Source of the DNA: Planctomycetota bacterium | GTDB taxonomy: Bacteria; Planctomycetota; B15-G4; JADJEK01 | Reading direction: 5' to 3' | NCBI GenBank assembly: GCA_016795255.1 | Contig: JAEUIB010000695.1 | Location: 1 to 9,026 of the forward strand | DNA length: 9,026 nt | Part shown: positions 1 to 6,915 of the stretch, piece by piece | Layout of the letters: each line of letters begins with the position of its first letter | Numbering within the stretch: the stretch's first letter is position 1 | Notes under the pieces: model-generated | What the model was told of the DNA's origin: nothing | Databases searched by the model: none | Seen by the model: only the letters and a program-made list of their open reading frames with translations | Position numbers and translations under genes: made by a program

Positions 1-123
1 CGCTACTTGCGCAAGCGCGCCGGACATCGGCTGCTGAACCGCAAGTTCGACACGCCGTACGAGTTCTCGGCGTACCACCTGTTCAAGCGCATCGCCGGCG
101 CCAAGGCCGCGAGCTTGATCTGA
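1..123 (+). CDS. C-terminal 40 residues of an unidentified protein (5' end outside window)
   Basis: Frame 1 is open from the first base to a TGA at 121-123 and encodes 40 residues with GC-rich third positions, so it looks like the tail of a real gene. The tail is basic and aromatic (it starts RYLRKRAGHR and contains FDTPYEFSAYHLF) and has no membrane segment. I do not recognise a family from so short a piece. The next gene starts about 60 bp downstream on the same strand, so the two could be co-transcribed. Confidence 0.6.
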   Translation, partial: RYLRKRAGHRLLNRKFDTPYEFSAYHLFKRIAGAKAASLI

Positions 124-184
124 CGAGGTGCGCCGGGCGGAGTCGGTATCGTCCGACGCCTCCCACCCCGCGCGAGAGCTCACG

Positions 185-784
185 ATGCTGCCGATCCTCC
201 TCACCGGCCTGCTCGCCGGATCGCAGCACGTCGTCACCGGCGCCGATCACGTGGCCGCCGTCGCGCCGCTCGCGGTCGATTCGCGGCGCTTCGCGTGGAC
301 CGCGGGACTGCATTGGGGCATCGGCCACGCCTGCGGGCTGGCGTTGCTCGGTGGCCTGTTCGTCGCCTTCCGCGAGGCCCTTCCCGTCGAGTCGATCTCG
401 GCCTGGAGCGAGCTCATCGTCGGCGGTCTGCTGATCGTGATCGGCGGCCGCGGGCTCGTCGCTGCGTTCGCGCCGCCGGCCCACGGCCACCGCCACCCTC
501 GGACGGCGTTCTGCGCCGGCACGGTGCACGGCTTCGCCGGCACGTCGCACGTCATCGGCGTCGTCGCCGCGCTGGCGTTGCCGACCCGGACCGAAGCGTT
601 CGGGTACCTGCTCGGATTCGCCGCCGGCAACGTGCTCGCGATGATCGCGTTCTCGGCGATGCTCGGGTTCTTCGCGACGCGCCTCGAGCGCAACGGAGCT
701 CGCGCCCATCGGCGGCTGCTTTGCGGACTGTCGCTGCTGACGATGGCCGTCGGCGGCGTTTGGATCGGCCTGGCGCTGCGCTGA
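185..784 (+). CDS. Nickel/cobalt transporter-like membrane protein (NiCoT / UreH-like family)
   Basis: This encodes a 199-residue hydrophobic protein with about six membrane segments. Seen directly: an N-terminal H15-x5-D21-H22 motif in a GADHVAAV context, then GLHWGIGHACG at 41-51 (H43, H48), and a second histidine motif, HGFAGTSH, at 115-122. Between the two halves is a His-rich loop (AHGHRH, 99-104). Paired HxxxxDH-like and HGxAG motifs are typical of nickel/cobalt permeases and the UreH-like branch. The inferred role is Ni2+ or Co2+ movement across the inner membrane, but neither the metal nor the direction can be read from sequence. I chose ATG 185 over the in-frame GTG at 128 because the 19 extra residues are polar and unlike a transporter N-terminus, and because GAGAG at 174-178 is suitably placed as a ribosome binding site. 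No urease or hydrogenase gene is in view. Confidence 0.75.
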   Translation: MLPILLTGLLAGSQHVVTGADHVAAVAPLAVDSRRFAWTAGLHWGIGHACGLALLGGLFVAFREALPVESISAWSELIVGGLLIVIGGRGLVAAFAPPAHGHRHPRTAFCAGTVHGFAGTSHVIGVVAALALPTRTEAFGYLLGFAAGNVLAMIAFSAMLGFFATRLERNGARAHRRLLCGLSLLTMAVGGVWIGLALR

Positions 785-812
785 CGCCGAGCTCGGCTCC
801 CGCTCCCCCATC

Positions 813-856
813 GCGGACGGCTCCCCGAGCGGGAAAGCGTCCGCACGCGCGCTTTT
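813..856 (+). terminator. Possible weak terminator hairpin after the nickel transporter-like gene
   Basis: A 7-bp inverted repeat, GCGGACG (813-819) and CGTCCGC (838-844), flanks an 18-nt loop that itself contains CCC/GGG. A T4 run lies at 853-856 but is 8 nt after the stem, so this is a poor intrinsic terminator. It falls between the transporter stop and the feo promoter, where transcription separation would make sense. Confidence 0.25.
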
Positions 857-873
857 GGCGCACGACGGCCCGC

Positions 874-902
874 TTGAGCGCCTCCAGTTCGGTGGCTACA
901 CT
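874..902 (+). promoter_or_regulatory. Sigma-70-type promoter for feoAB
   Basis: TTGAGC (874-879) and TACACT (897-902) are separated by exactly 17 bp. Each matches the -35/-10 consensus (TTGACA / TATAAT) at 4 of 6 positions. The predicted transcription start is near 909, giving a feoA leader of about 37 nt. The Fur-like palindrome begins about 5 nt after that start, where a bound repressor would block initiation. Confidence 0.55.
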
Positions 903-913
903 GCCGACCATAC

Positions 914-928
914 TGAGAATGACTCTCA
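914..928 (+). promoter_or_regulatory. Fur-box-like operator of feoAB (7-1-7 palindrome)
   Basis: TGAGAATGACTCTCA is a 7-1-7 inverted repeat with one imperfect pair. It closely matches the Fur-family core TGATAATnATTATCA in its TGAnAAT half-site. It lies between the predicted transcription start (about 909) and the feoA ATG (946). The AT-rich patch stands out in GC-rich DNA. The inference is iron-dependent repression of feoAB by Fur or a Fur-family relative. Which member binds cannot be told from sequence. Confidence 0.65.
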
Positions 929-945
929 ATTCGAAGTCCCACCCC

Positions 946-1179
946 ATGGCAACTCTCGACGACATCGACGTCGGGTCCTCGATGACCCTCGTCTCGCTGA
1001 ACGGCGCACGCACGTTGCGCCGGCGACTCATGGAACTCGGCCTGCTGCCCGGGACCCAGATCCGGCTGGTGCGGCGCAATCACGTCGGCGGATTCGTCGA
1101 GGTCGAGGTGCGCCGATCCCGGGTGTCGCTGCGCCTGAGCGAAGCCCGCAACCTCCAAGTCACCGGCGTCACCTCGTGA
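946..1179 (+). CDS. feoA: FeoA, SH3-like partner of the ferrous iron transporter
   Basis: This is a 77-residue cytosolic protein of normal FeoA length. Visible hallmarks are R22-TLRRRLMELGLLPG (the conserved RRRLxxLGLxPG region, about residues 25-36), then strands ending in VEVEV, and the C-terminal SLRLSEARNLQV segment typical of the FeoA/SH3-like fold. FeoA is thought to bind FeoB and support Fe2+ uptake. ATG 946 is preferred to the in-frame ATG at 919, because 919 lies inside the Fur-like operator only about 10 nt from the predicted transcription start. A weak GAAG at 933-936 precedes 946. Its TGA overlaps the feoB GTG by 4 bp, indicating translational coupling. Confidence 0.92.
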   Translation: MATLDDIDVGSSMTLVSLNGARTLRRRLMELGLLPGTQIRLVRRNHVGGFVEVEVRRSRVSLRLSEARNLQVTGVTS

Positions 1180-3386
1180 TCGGGCCGCTGACGCAACGCC
1201 GCACGATCGTCGTCGCGGGCAATCCGAACACCGGCAAGTCGACGCTGTTCAACGCGCTGACCGGCGGCAGCGTCAAGGTCGGCAACTATCCGGGCATCAC
1301 GGTCGAGCGCCACGCCGGCACACTGCGATTGCCCGACCTCACGACCGCCGAACTCGTCGACTGCCCCGGCACCTACAGCCTGTCGGCGCGCAGCCACGAA
1401 GAGTTCCTCGCGCTCGAAGCCGTCGCCGGGCTGCCCCCGATCGGTCGGCCGGACCTGGTCGTCGTGGTCGTCGACGCGACGCAGATCACGCGCAACCTCT
1501 ACCTGACGCTCCAGATCATCGAGCTCGGCCTGCCCGTCGTCGTCGCCCTCAACATGGTCGACCAACTGCAGTCCGCCGGGATCACGATCGATGCAGCGGC
1601 GATGGCGAAGGCGCTCGGAGTGCCGGTCGTCCCGGTCGTCGCGCGCAACGGCACCGGCGTCGATCAACTGAAGCGCCAGATCGCGGCGATCCTGCACGCA
1701 CCGCAGAGGGTTCGCCCCTCGTGGAACTGGCGACCGCGCAGCGCCAAGCTGCGCGCGGACGTCGACGCGGTCTCGGCGAAGATCCCCGACGCATGGGCCG
1801 ACGGCGATCTCGAACGCCGTGACGCGCTCGCGCTGTGGGCGATGCTGTCCCTCGACGACGAGGACGAACTCCGTGACGTCCCGACCGAGTTGCGCGCGGT
1901 CGTCCGCGAACGCCGCGCGACGGCCGACGCCGACGGACGCGAACTCGAGCGCGAGATCATCCAGAGCCGCTACGACTGGATCGACGCCCACGAGGCCGAG
2001 TTCGTGCGCCAGACGCGCCAGGTGACGCGATTCTCCGACCGCATCGACCGCGTCCTGCTGCATCCGGCCGGCGGGTTCCTGCTGTTCCTCGCGATCATGA
2101 CGTTCCTGTTCCAGGCGCTGTTCACGCTCGCCGACCCGTTGATCGGTTGGATCGAGGACGCGTTCGCGTTCGGACAGGCGGCGTTGCGCGACGCGATGGC
2201 GCCGGGGTTGTTCGCCGACTTCCTCGTCGACGGCGTGATCGCCGGCATCGGCGCGTTCGTCGTGTTCCTGCCGCAGATCCTGATCCTGTTCCTGTTCCTC
2301 GGGATCATGGAGGACTCGGGCTACATGGCGCGCGTCGCGGTGCTGATGGACCGCGTGATGCGCGCGATGCGGCTGAACGGCCGCGCGTTCGTCCCGTTGC
2401 TGTCGGGCTACGCGTGCGCGATCCCGGCGATCCTCGCGACGCGCACCATGGACCGCCAGCGCGACCGGCTGCTGACGATGCTCGTGATCCCGCTGATGAC
2501 GTGCTCGGCGCGACTCCCGGTCTACGGGCTGCTGATCGCGGCGATCGTGCCGCCGGGGGACCGCGCGCCGCTGCAGCAAGGCCTGCTGATGACGGCGATG
2601 TACGTGTTCGCGACGCTGATGGCTCTCGTCGTCGCGCTGGTGCTCGGCCGCACGATGCTGAAGGGACCGCGCGTCCCGCTGGTGATCGAGATGCCGCCCT
2701 ACCGACTGCCGCAGGCGCGCATCGTCCTGCGTTCGATGTGGCAGCAGGGCCGCGAGTTCATGACGAAGGCCGGCACGATCATCCTCGCGTGCTCGATCGC
2801 GATGTGGCTGCTGCTGACGTTCCCGCGCGACGTCACGCTGAGCCGCGACTTCGGCGCAGAGCGCGCGATCCTCGAGGCGACGCTCCGCACGAGCACGACC
2901 GGCGACCTCGCCGACCTCGAACAACGGATTGCGGCGCTCGACGCCGAGGAGCTCGGGGAGCGCACGCGCGCGAGCTACGCCGGTCGCATCGGCCACGTCA
3001 TCGAACCGGCGCTGACGCCGCTCGGCTTCGATTGGCGCGTCGGCATCGGCATCCTCGGCGCGTTCGCCGCGCGCGAGGTCTTCGTGTCGACGATGGGCAT
3101 CGTGTTCGGCATCGGCAGCGACGCCGACCCGGAAGACGCGTTGTTGCGCGCTCGGCTGCGCGCGGCGACGTGGCCCGACGGCCGCACGCTGTTCACGCCG
3201 CTCGTGTGTCTGTCGCTGATGATCTTCTTCGCGCTCGCGTGCCAATGCATGAGCACGCTCGCCGTCATCGCGCGCGAGACGCGCGGCTGGCGCTGGCCCG
3301 CGTTCACGTTCGTCTACATGACCGCATTGGCGTGGCTGCTGAGCTTCGCCGTGTACCAAGGCGGCCGGGCGCTCGGCTTCGCGTAG
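1176..3386 (+). CDS. feoB: FeoB, GTP-dependent ferrous iron transporter
   Basis: A 736-residue inner-membrane Fe2+ permease with an N-terminal G domain. G-domain motifs: GNPNTGKST (15-23, P-loop), T42 in the switch I region, DCPG (62-65) and NMVD (126-129). Residues about 180-290 are a helical linker (GDI-like region). The permease region starts near 298 and holds EDSGYMARVAVLMDR (379-393), gate-like GYACAIPA with C414 (411-418) and TCSARLPVYG with C443 (442-451). The second half has LGFDWRVGIGILGAFAAREVF (616-636) and a C-terminal CQCMSTLAV segment (689-697). The first gate is the GYACAIPA variant, not the GFGC(N/S)VPA of enteric FeoB. A charged, possibly helical stretch at about 556-608 separates the membrane blocks. 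Start GTG 1176 overlaps the feoA stop (GTGA) and gives a normal N-terminus just before the P-loop. No feoC follows. Confidence 0.95.
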   Translation: MIGPLTQRRTIVVAGNPNTGKSTLFNALTGGSVKVGNYPGITVERHAGTLRLPDLTTAELVDCPGTYSLSARSHEEFLALEAVAGLPPIGRPDLVVVVVDATQITRNLYLTLQIIELGLPVVVALNMVDQLQSAGITIDAAAMAKALGVPVVPVVARNGTGVDQLKRQIAAILHAPQRVRPSWNWRPRSAKLRADVDAVSAKIPDAWADGDLERRDALALWAMLSLDDEDELRDVPTELRAVVRERRATADADGRELEREIIQSRYDWIDAHEAEFVRQTRQVTRFSDRIDRVLLHPAGGFLLFLAIMTFLFQALFTLADPLIGWIEDAFAFGQAALRDAMAPGLFADFLVDGVIAGIGAFVVFLPQILILFLFLGIMEDSGYMARVAVLMDRVMRAMRLNGRAFVPLLSGYACAIPAILATRTMDRQRDRLLTMLVIPLMTCSARLPVYGLLIAAIVPPGDRAPLQQGLLMTAMYVFATLMALVVALVLGRTMLKGPRVPLVIEMPPYRLPQARIVLRSMWQQGREFMTKAGTIILACSIAMWLLLTFPRDVTLSRDFGAERAILEATLRTSTTGDLADLEQRIAALDAEELGERTRASYAGRIGHVIEPALTPLGFDWRVGIGILGAFAAREVFVSTMGIVFGIGSDADPEDALLRARLRAATWPDGRTLFTPLVCLSLMIFFALACQCMSTLAVIARETRGWRWPAFTFVYMTALAWLLSFAVYQGGRALGFA

Positions 3387-3399
3387 CCCGACGCGGCAG

Positions 3400-3422
3400 C
3401 GGCCGGGACTCCCGATCGGCCG
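3400..3422. terminator. GC-rich hairpin between convergent feoB and response regulator genes
   Basis: The 53-bp gap between the two convergent stops contains CGGCCG at both 3400-3405 and 3417-3422. These can pair around an inner CGGG/CCCG stem with loop ACT. No T-run follows on either strand, so intrinsic termination is doubtful, but the position suits a shared transcription end. Confidence 0.3.
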
Positions 3423-3439
3423 GACCGACGCGCGGCGCT

Positions 3440-4849
3440 TCAGCGACCGGCGTACTCGGACCGGTCGATGCGGTACTTGCGGATGCGGTACTGCAGCGTC
3501 TTGTAGCTGATCGCCAGCATCCGCGCGGCCGGCCCGAGGCTGCCCTTGCTGCGCGAGAGCGCCTCGACGATGAATTTGCGCTCGAGGTCCGCGAGGCTCA
3601 CGCCGTCGCTCGGCAGCGCCAGCGCGTCGGTCGAGACGGCCGGCGACGGATCGCACGCCGCGCGGATCGCTTCCGGCAGATCGTCGAGTCCGAGCTCTTC
3701 GCCGCGCGCGAGCACGACCATGCGTTCGACGACGTTCTGCAGTTCGCGGACGTTGCCCGGCCAGCCGTAGACGCAGCACCGTTCGACGACTTCGGCGCGG
3801 ATCCGATGCACCGGGCGGTCGTGGCGCGCCGCCGCGCGACGCGCGAACGCGTCGAGCAGCAACGGCACGTCTTCGGTCCGATCGCGCAACGGCGGCAGTT
3901 CGATCGGAACGACGTTCAGTCGGTAGTAGAGGTCTTCGCGGAACGATCGGTTCGCGATCGCTTCGTCGAGGTCCTCGCTGGTCGCCGCGATGACGCGGAC
4001 GTCGACCGCGACCGGCTTCTCGGCGCCGAGCCGCTGGACCTCGCGCTCTTGCAGCGCGCGCAGCAGTTTGGCTTGGAGGTCGACGCGCATCGCGCCGATC
4101 TCGTCGAGCAGCAGCGTGCCGCCCTGCGCGAGCTCGAACGCGCCGGGGCGCGCTCGGATCGCACCGGTGAACGCTCCCTTCTCGTGGCCGAAGAACTCGG
4201 TCTCGAGCAGGGCTTCGGGGATCGCCGCGCAATTGACGGCGACGAACGGTCCGCCGGCGCGCTTGCTGCGCTCGTGGATCGCGCGGGCGACGAGCTCTTT
4301 GCCCGTGCCGCTCTCGCCGGTCACCAGCACCGATGCATCGGTGCTCGCGACGCGCTCGATCCGCTCGAACACCGCGCGCATCGGCGCCGACACGCCGATC
4401 AAGCCGCTCATGCGCGAGCGGTCCGACAGTTGGTTGCGCAGTTCCTCGACCTCGGCCTGCAGGCGGCGCTGGCGCAGCACGCGTTCGAGCACGAGCATGA
4501 GCTCGTCCTTTGTGAACGGCTTGGTCAGGTAATCGGCCGCGCCGCGCTTCATCGCCGCGACCGCCGACTCGACCGAACCGTACGCGGTCATCAGCACGAA
4601 CGGCTGATCGGGCCGCAGCTCGCGCGCCTTGACGAGCAGTTCGAGCCCGTCGATCCCCGGCATCCGCTGGTCGGACAGCACGAGGTGGAACGACTGACGC
4701 TCGAGCACGTTCAGCGCGTCCTTGCCGTCGACCGCCAGCGTGACCTTGAAGCCGGCCCGCTCGAGCAGCAGTTGCAGCATCTCGCGCTGCGTCGGCTCGT
4801 CGTCGACGACCAACAGCCGCAGCGCGTCGACGGCCGGCGCGGCGCTCAT
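3440..4849 (-). CDS. Sigma-54-dependent response regulator (NtrC/ZraR/AtoC type)
   Basis: A 469-residue activator with the three classic parts. The receiver domain (10-125) has acidic residues VVDDE (14-18), phosphoacceptor D60 in LSDQRMPG, T88 and K110. The AAA+ domain (about 147-380) has Walker A GESGTGKE (178-185), the sigma-54 contact loop GAFTGA intact (225-230), Walker B GGTLLLDE (243-250), R-finger region FREDLYYRLNV (303-313) and WPGNVRELQN (363-372). A Fis-type helix-turn-helix (about 421-460) ends the protein. All key residues are present, so it should be an active, phosphorylation-controlled enhancer-binding protein. ATG 4849 overlaps the kinase TGA (4846-4848), so the pair is translationally coupled. 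Its target is probably the sigma-54 promoter ahead of its own operon, and possibly others outside the window. Confidence 0.95.
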   Translation of the reverse strand: MSAAPAVDALRLLVVDDEPTQREMLQLLLERAGFKVTLAVDGKDALNVLERQSFHLVLSDQRMPGIDGLELLVKARELRPDQPFVLMTAYGSVESAVAAMKRGAADYLTKPFTKDELMLVLERVLRQRRLQAEVEELRNQLSDRSRMSGLIGVSAPMRAVFERIERVASTDASVLVTGESGTGKELVARAIHERSKRAGGPFVAVNCAAIPEALLETEFFGHEKGAFTGAIRARPGAFELAQGGTLLLDEIGAMRVDLQAKLLRALQEREVQRLGAEKPVAVDVRVIAATSEDLDEAIANRSFREDLYYRLNVVPIELPPLRDRTEDVPLLLDAFARRAAARHDRPVHRIRAEVVERCCVYGWPGNVRELQNVVERMVVLARGEELGLDDLPEAIRAACDPSPAVSTDALALPSDGVSLADLERKFIVEALSRSKGSLGPAARMLAISYKTLQYRIRKYRIDRSEYAGR

Positions 4850-6639
4850 GCGACCACCGACGCCGTCGTCCGCGACGGCAGCTCGATCCGCACGCGCGTC
4901 CCGACGCCGGGGGCCGACGCCAGGCCGACGCGGCCGCCGTGCTCTTCGACGACGACCTGATGCACCATCGCGAGACCGAGCCCGTGGCCGTCGGCCCGCG
5001 TGGTGTAGCCGAACTCGAACACGCGCTCCTGATCCTCCGGCGCGATCCCGCGTCCGGTGTCCTCGACCTCCAGCACGACGGCGTCGCGCTCCGCGCGCGC
5101 GCGGAGCGTCAGCGTGCCGCCGGAGCTCATCGCTTCGAACCCGTTCAGCACGAGGTTCAGCAGCGCCGAACGCAGCGACTCGGGATTGCCCTCGAGCACG
5201 AGCCCGCCGGTCTCCGCTTCGACCGCGAGAGCGAGCCCCCGCCGCTGCGCTTCGTTCGAGACGAAGGTCGCGACGTCGGCCAACAACGCGCCGACGTCGA
5301 CGGATTCGGTCCGGCGGCCGTCCGAGCGCGCGAAGCACAGGAAGTTCTCGACCAACCGATCGAGCCGTTCGATCTCGCCGCGGATCAACCGTACGCCCCG
5401 GTCGAACTCGCGCGACGTCGCCACGTCGGTCGGCCGCGCCGCATCGTCGAGGTGATCGAGCGTCAATTGGATCGAGTGCAGCGGATTGCGGACGTCGTGC
5501 GCGACGCCGGCCGCGAGGCGGCCGAGCGCCGACAGTTTCTCGCGGCGGTGCAGCTCCTTCTCGATCTCGCGCGACTTCGCCAGCCGCTGCGCCATCGCGT
5601 TGAACGCCGTCTGCAGGCGTCCGATCTCGTGCTTGCCGGTGACGTCGACCGTCACGTCGAGATCGCCGTCCGACAAACGACGCAGCGCGCCGTCGAGATC
5701 GCGGATCGGACGCGTGAACCGGCGAGCCAGTCCCGCGGACAACACCGTGCCGACCGCCAACACGCCGATGAACCACCACAGCGACTTCTGCTGCGTCGCA
5801 CGGAAGATCGAGTCGAACTCGCCCGGGACCTCGAAGTGGATCAGCTTGCGCGGCCCACTGGGCTCGGGATCGCCGAGGATGCCGAGGGCCGGCGTGGCTC
5901 CGGGAGCGGGCACGAACGTCGACAGATCCGCCTCGACGTTCGGCAGGAACGCGAGCGTGACGGCGAACCTCTCGCTCGTGACTCCCGTGACGTCGCCGTT
6001 CGACACGTAGAGTTCGTCGAGCTGCATCGACTCGCGCATGTCGTCGTTCGACGTGGCGCCGCCGACGATCGGGTGACCGTCCGCACTCGTGCGCGTCACG
6101 CCGTTGCGCGTCAGCGCGATCATGCGGACGCGCTGCCGAACGTCGGGTTTCGCATCGGCGGCCGTACCGACGATCCCGCGCAGGACGACGCCCTCACCGT
6201 CCGTCTCGCCGTCCGTGCCGTGACCGACCATCGGCAGCGGAGGGGCGTCCTCGCTGGTGATCCAGACCTCGTGCTCGTCCCGCACCACCCGGAACGCATC
6301 CGTGGGCGACGGCGCCACCAACCCCATCCGGTACGCGGTCGAGCCGTCGAGCCCCATCGGCACGTCGGTCGGGATCCCGGCTTCGTGCGCCGCGGGGCTC
6401 CACCACCGCGCCGAACGCGGCGGCCACGGGCCGATCCCCGTCCCGACCGACGCCGCATCGGCGATGCGGAACTCCATCGACGCGCGCGCCACGGCGTCGA
6501 GCGTCTCGAAGCTCGCGGTCCGCAGCGTTTCCTTGGCTTCGTGGATCACGGTCTCGCGCGACGACTGCAGCAGCAGCGTGAACGCGCCGAGACACAGGAA
6601 AAGCACGAACGCCATCAAGGCGACCAGACGTGCCGTCAT
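4846..6639 (-). CDS. Membrane sensor histidine kinase, cognate to the downstream sigma-54 regulator
   Basis: 597 residues. TM1 is at about 4-25 and TM2 at about 286-304, enclosing a periplasmic sensor region of about 260 residues that I cannot assign to a known fold. HAMP follows (about 305-357), then a dimerisation helix with phosphoacceptor H381 in AHDVRNPLHS (HDVRNPL in place of the commoner HEIRNPL). The ATPase domain has N-box N495/N499 (LLNLVLNGFEAM), DTGRGI (527-532) and HGLGLAMVHQ (552-561). The inferred role is to sense an envelope signal and phosphorylate the regulator encoded next. ATG 6639 is preferred to upstream in-frame starts because the first membrane segment follows it at once and GGGAG lies 10 nt before it. 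The start also sits about 78 nt downstream of the predicted sigma-54 transcription start. Confidence 0.93.
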   Translation of the reverse strand: MTARLVALMAFVLFLCLGAFTLLLQSSRETVIHEAKETLRTASFETLDAVARASMEFRIADAASVGTGIGPWPPRSARWWSPAAHEAGIPTDVPMGLDGSTAYRMGLVAPSPTDAFRVVRDEHEVWITSEDAPPLPMVGHGTDGETDGEGVVLRGIVGTAADAKPDVRQRVRMIALTRNGVTRTSADGHPIVGGATSNDDMRESMQLDELYVSNGDVTGVTSERFAVTLAFLPNVEADLSTFVPAPGATPALGILGDPEPSGPRKLIHFEVPGEFDSIFRATQQKSLWWFIGVLAVGTVLSAGLARRFTRPIRDLDGALRRLSDGDLDVTVDVTGKHEIGRLQTAFNAMAQRLAKSREIEKELHRREKLSALGRLAAGVAHDVRNPLHSIQLTLDHLDDAARPTDVATSREFDRGVRLIRGEIERLDRLVENFLCFARSDGRRTESVDVGALLADVATFVSNEAQRRGLALAVEAETGGLVLEGNPESLRSALLNLVLNGFEAMSSGGTLTLRARAERDAVVLEVEDTGRGIAPEDQERVFEFGYTTRADGHGLGLAMVHQVVVEEHGGRVGLASAPGVGTRVRIELPSRTTASVVA

Positions 6640-6649
6640 GGCAGAGATG

Positions 6650-6654
6650 CTCCC
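6650..6654 (-). promoter_or_regulatory. Ribosome binding site of the histidine kinase gene
   Basis: Reading the minus strand, GGGAG lies 10 nt upstream of the ATG at 6639. This is the clearest Shine-Dalgarno match in the window and decides the kinase start against the longer in-frame possibilities up to 6849. Confidence 0.6.
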
Positions 6655-6727
6655 GACGAGGCCGGACCGGGCTCCGTCTGCCCCATTTGAGGCAAGGACG
6701 CTCGATTCGTCACGATCCAGCGCGTCG

Positions 6728-6743
6728 AGCACCGATCGTGCCA
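6728..6743 (-). promoter_or_regulatory. Sigma-54 (-24/-12) promoter of the kinase-regulator operon
   Basis: The minus strand reads TGGCACGATCGGTGCT. Against the RpoN consensus TGGCACG-N4-TTGCW it matches 11 of 12 defined positions; the only miss is G for the first T of TTGC. The GG (6742-6741) and GC (6730-6729) are separated by exactly 10 nt, as required. The predicted transcription start is near 6717, about 78 nt before the kinase ATG. Because the second gene of this operon is a sigma-54 activator with an intact GAFTGA loop, positive autoregulation is the simplest reading, as known for zraSR of enteric bacteria. Confidence 0.8.
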
Positions 6744-6768
6744 CACCCCTAGCTTCCCGTAGAGGAAC

Positions 6769-6783
6769 CCGACCGACGGTCGG
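6769..6783. promoter_or_regulatory. Perfect 7-1-7 palindrome, candidate activator-binding site
   Basis: CCGACCG-A-CGGTCGG is a perfect inverted repeat. Its centre (6776) is about 59 bp upstream of the predicted sigma-54 transcription start. It overlaps a second palindrome, GTCGGCCGAC (6779-6788). A Fis-type HTH dimer binds such dyads, so this may be the upstream activating site of the response regulator. It is closer to the promoter than most such sites. Binding is inferred, not shown. Confidence 0.45.
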
Positions 6784-6833
6784 CCGACTTCCTCGACGGG
6801 CTGCCAGCGACGAATTCCCCGGCCAAGTCGTCC
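6782..6833. repeat. Imperfect inverted repeat in the divergent intergenic region
   Basis: GGCCGACTT (6782-6790) and AAGTCGTCC (6825-6833) pair with one mismatch across a 34-nt spacer. Together with the 6769-6783 palindrome this gives several CCGAC/GTCGG half-sites in 65 bp. They could be cooperative binding sites for the regulator or a chance result of GC-rich DNA. Confidence 0.3.
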
Positions 6834-6915
6834 GGATTTTCCGCTCCAACCGGCCCCTCCCGCGGCCGAAGGGAAGCGTGGAGACCTTGCCCGGCTGCCC
6901 GTCGGGTGGTCAACG

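Noticed and set aside
128..184. GTG 128 as start of the nickel transporter-like gene
   Set aside because: The 19-residue extension is polar and non-conserved in character, lies directly after the previous stop, and lacks a well-spaced ribosome binding site. ATG 185 has one.
1080..4232. Very long minus-strand open frame opposite feoB
   Set aside because: It is antisense to feoB, which has complete family motifs, and overlaps the regulator in another frame. Its product is an R/A/D-rich low-complexity shadow typical of GC-rich DNA.
2147..4960. Long plus-strand open frame across the feoB 3' half and the regulator
   Set aside because: It crosses two well-supported genes on different strands and has the R/D/H-rich composition of a shadow frame, with no recognisable domain.
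4939..6690. Plus-strand 583-residue frame opposite the histidine kinase
   Set aside because: It is antisense to a kinase with all catalytic boxes present. No family features are visible.
6878..6893. Possible plus-strand sigma-54 element TGGAGACCTTGCC ahead of the small gene
   Set aside because: GG and GC are only 7 nt apart where 10 are required, so it cannot function as a -24/-12 promoter.
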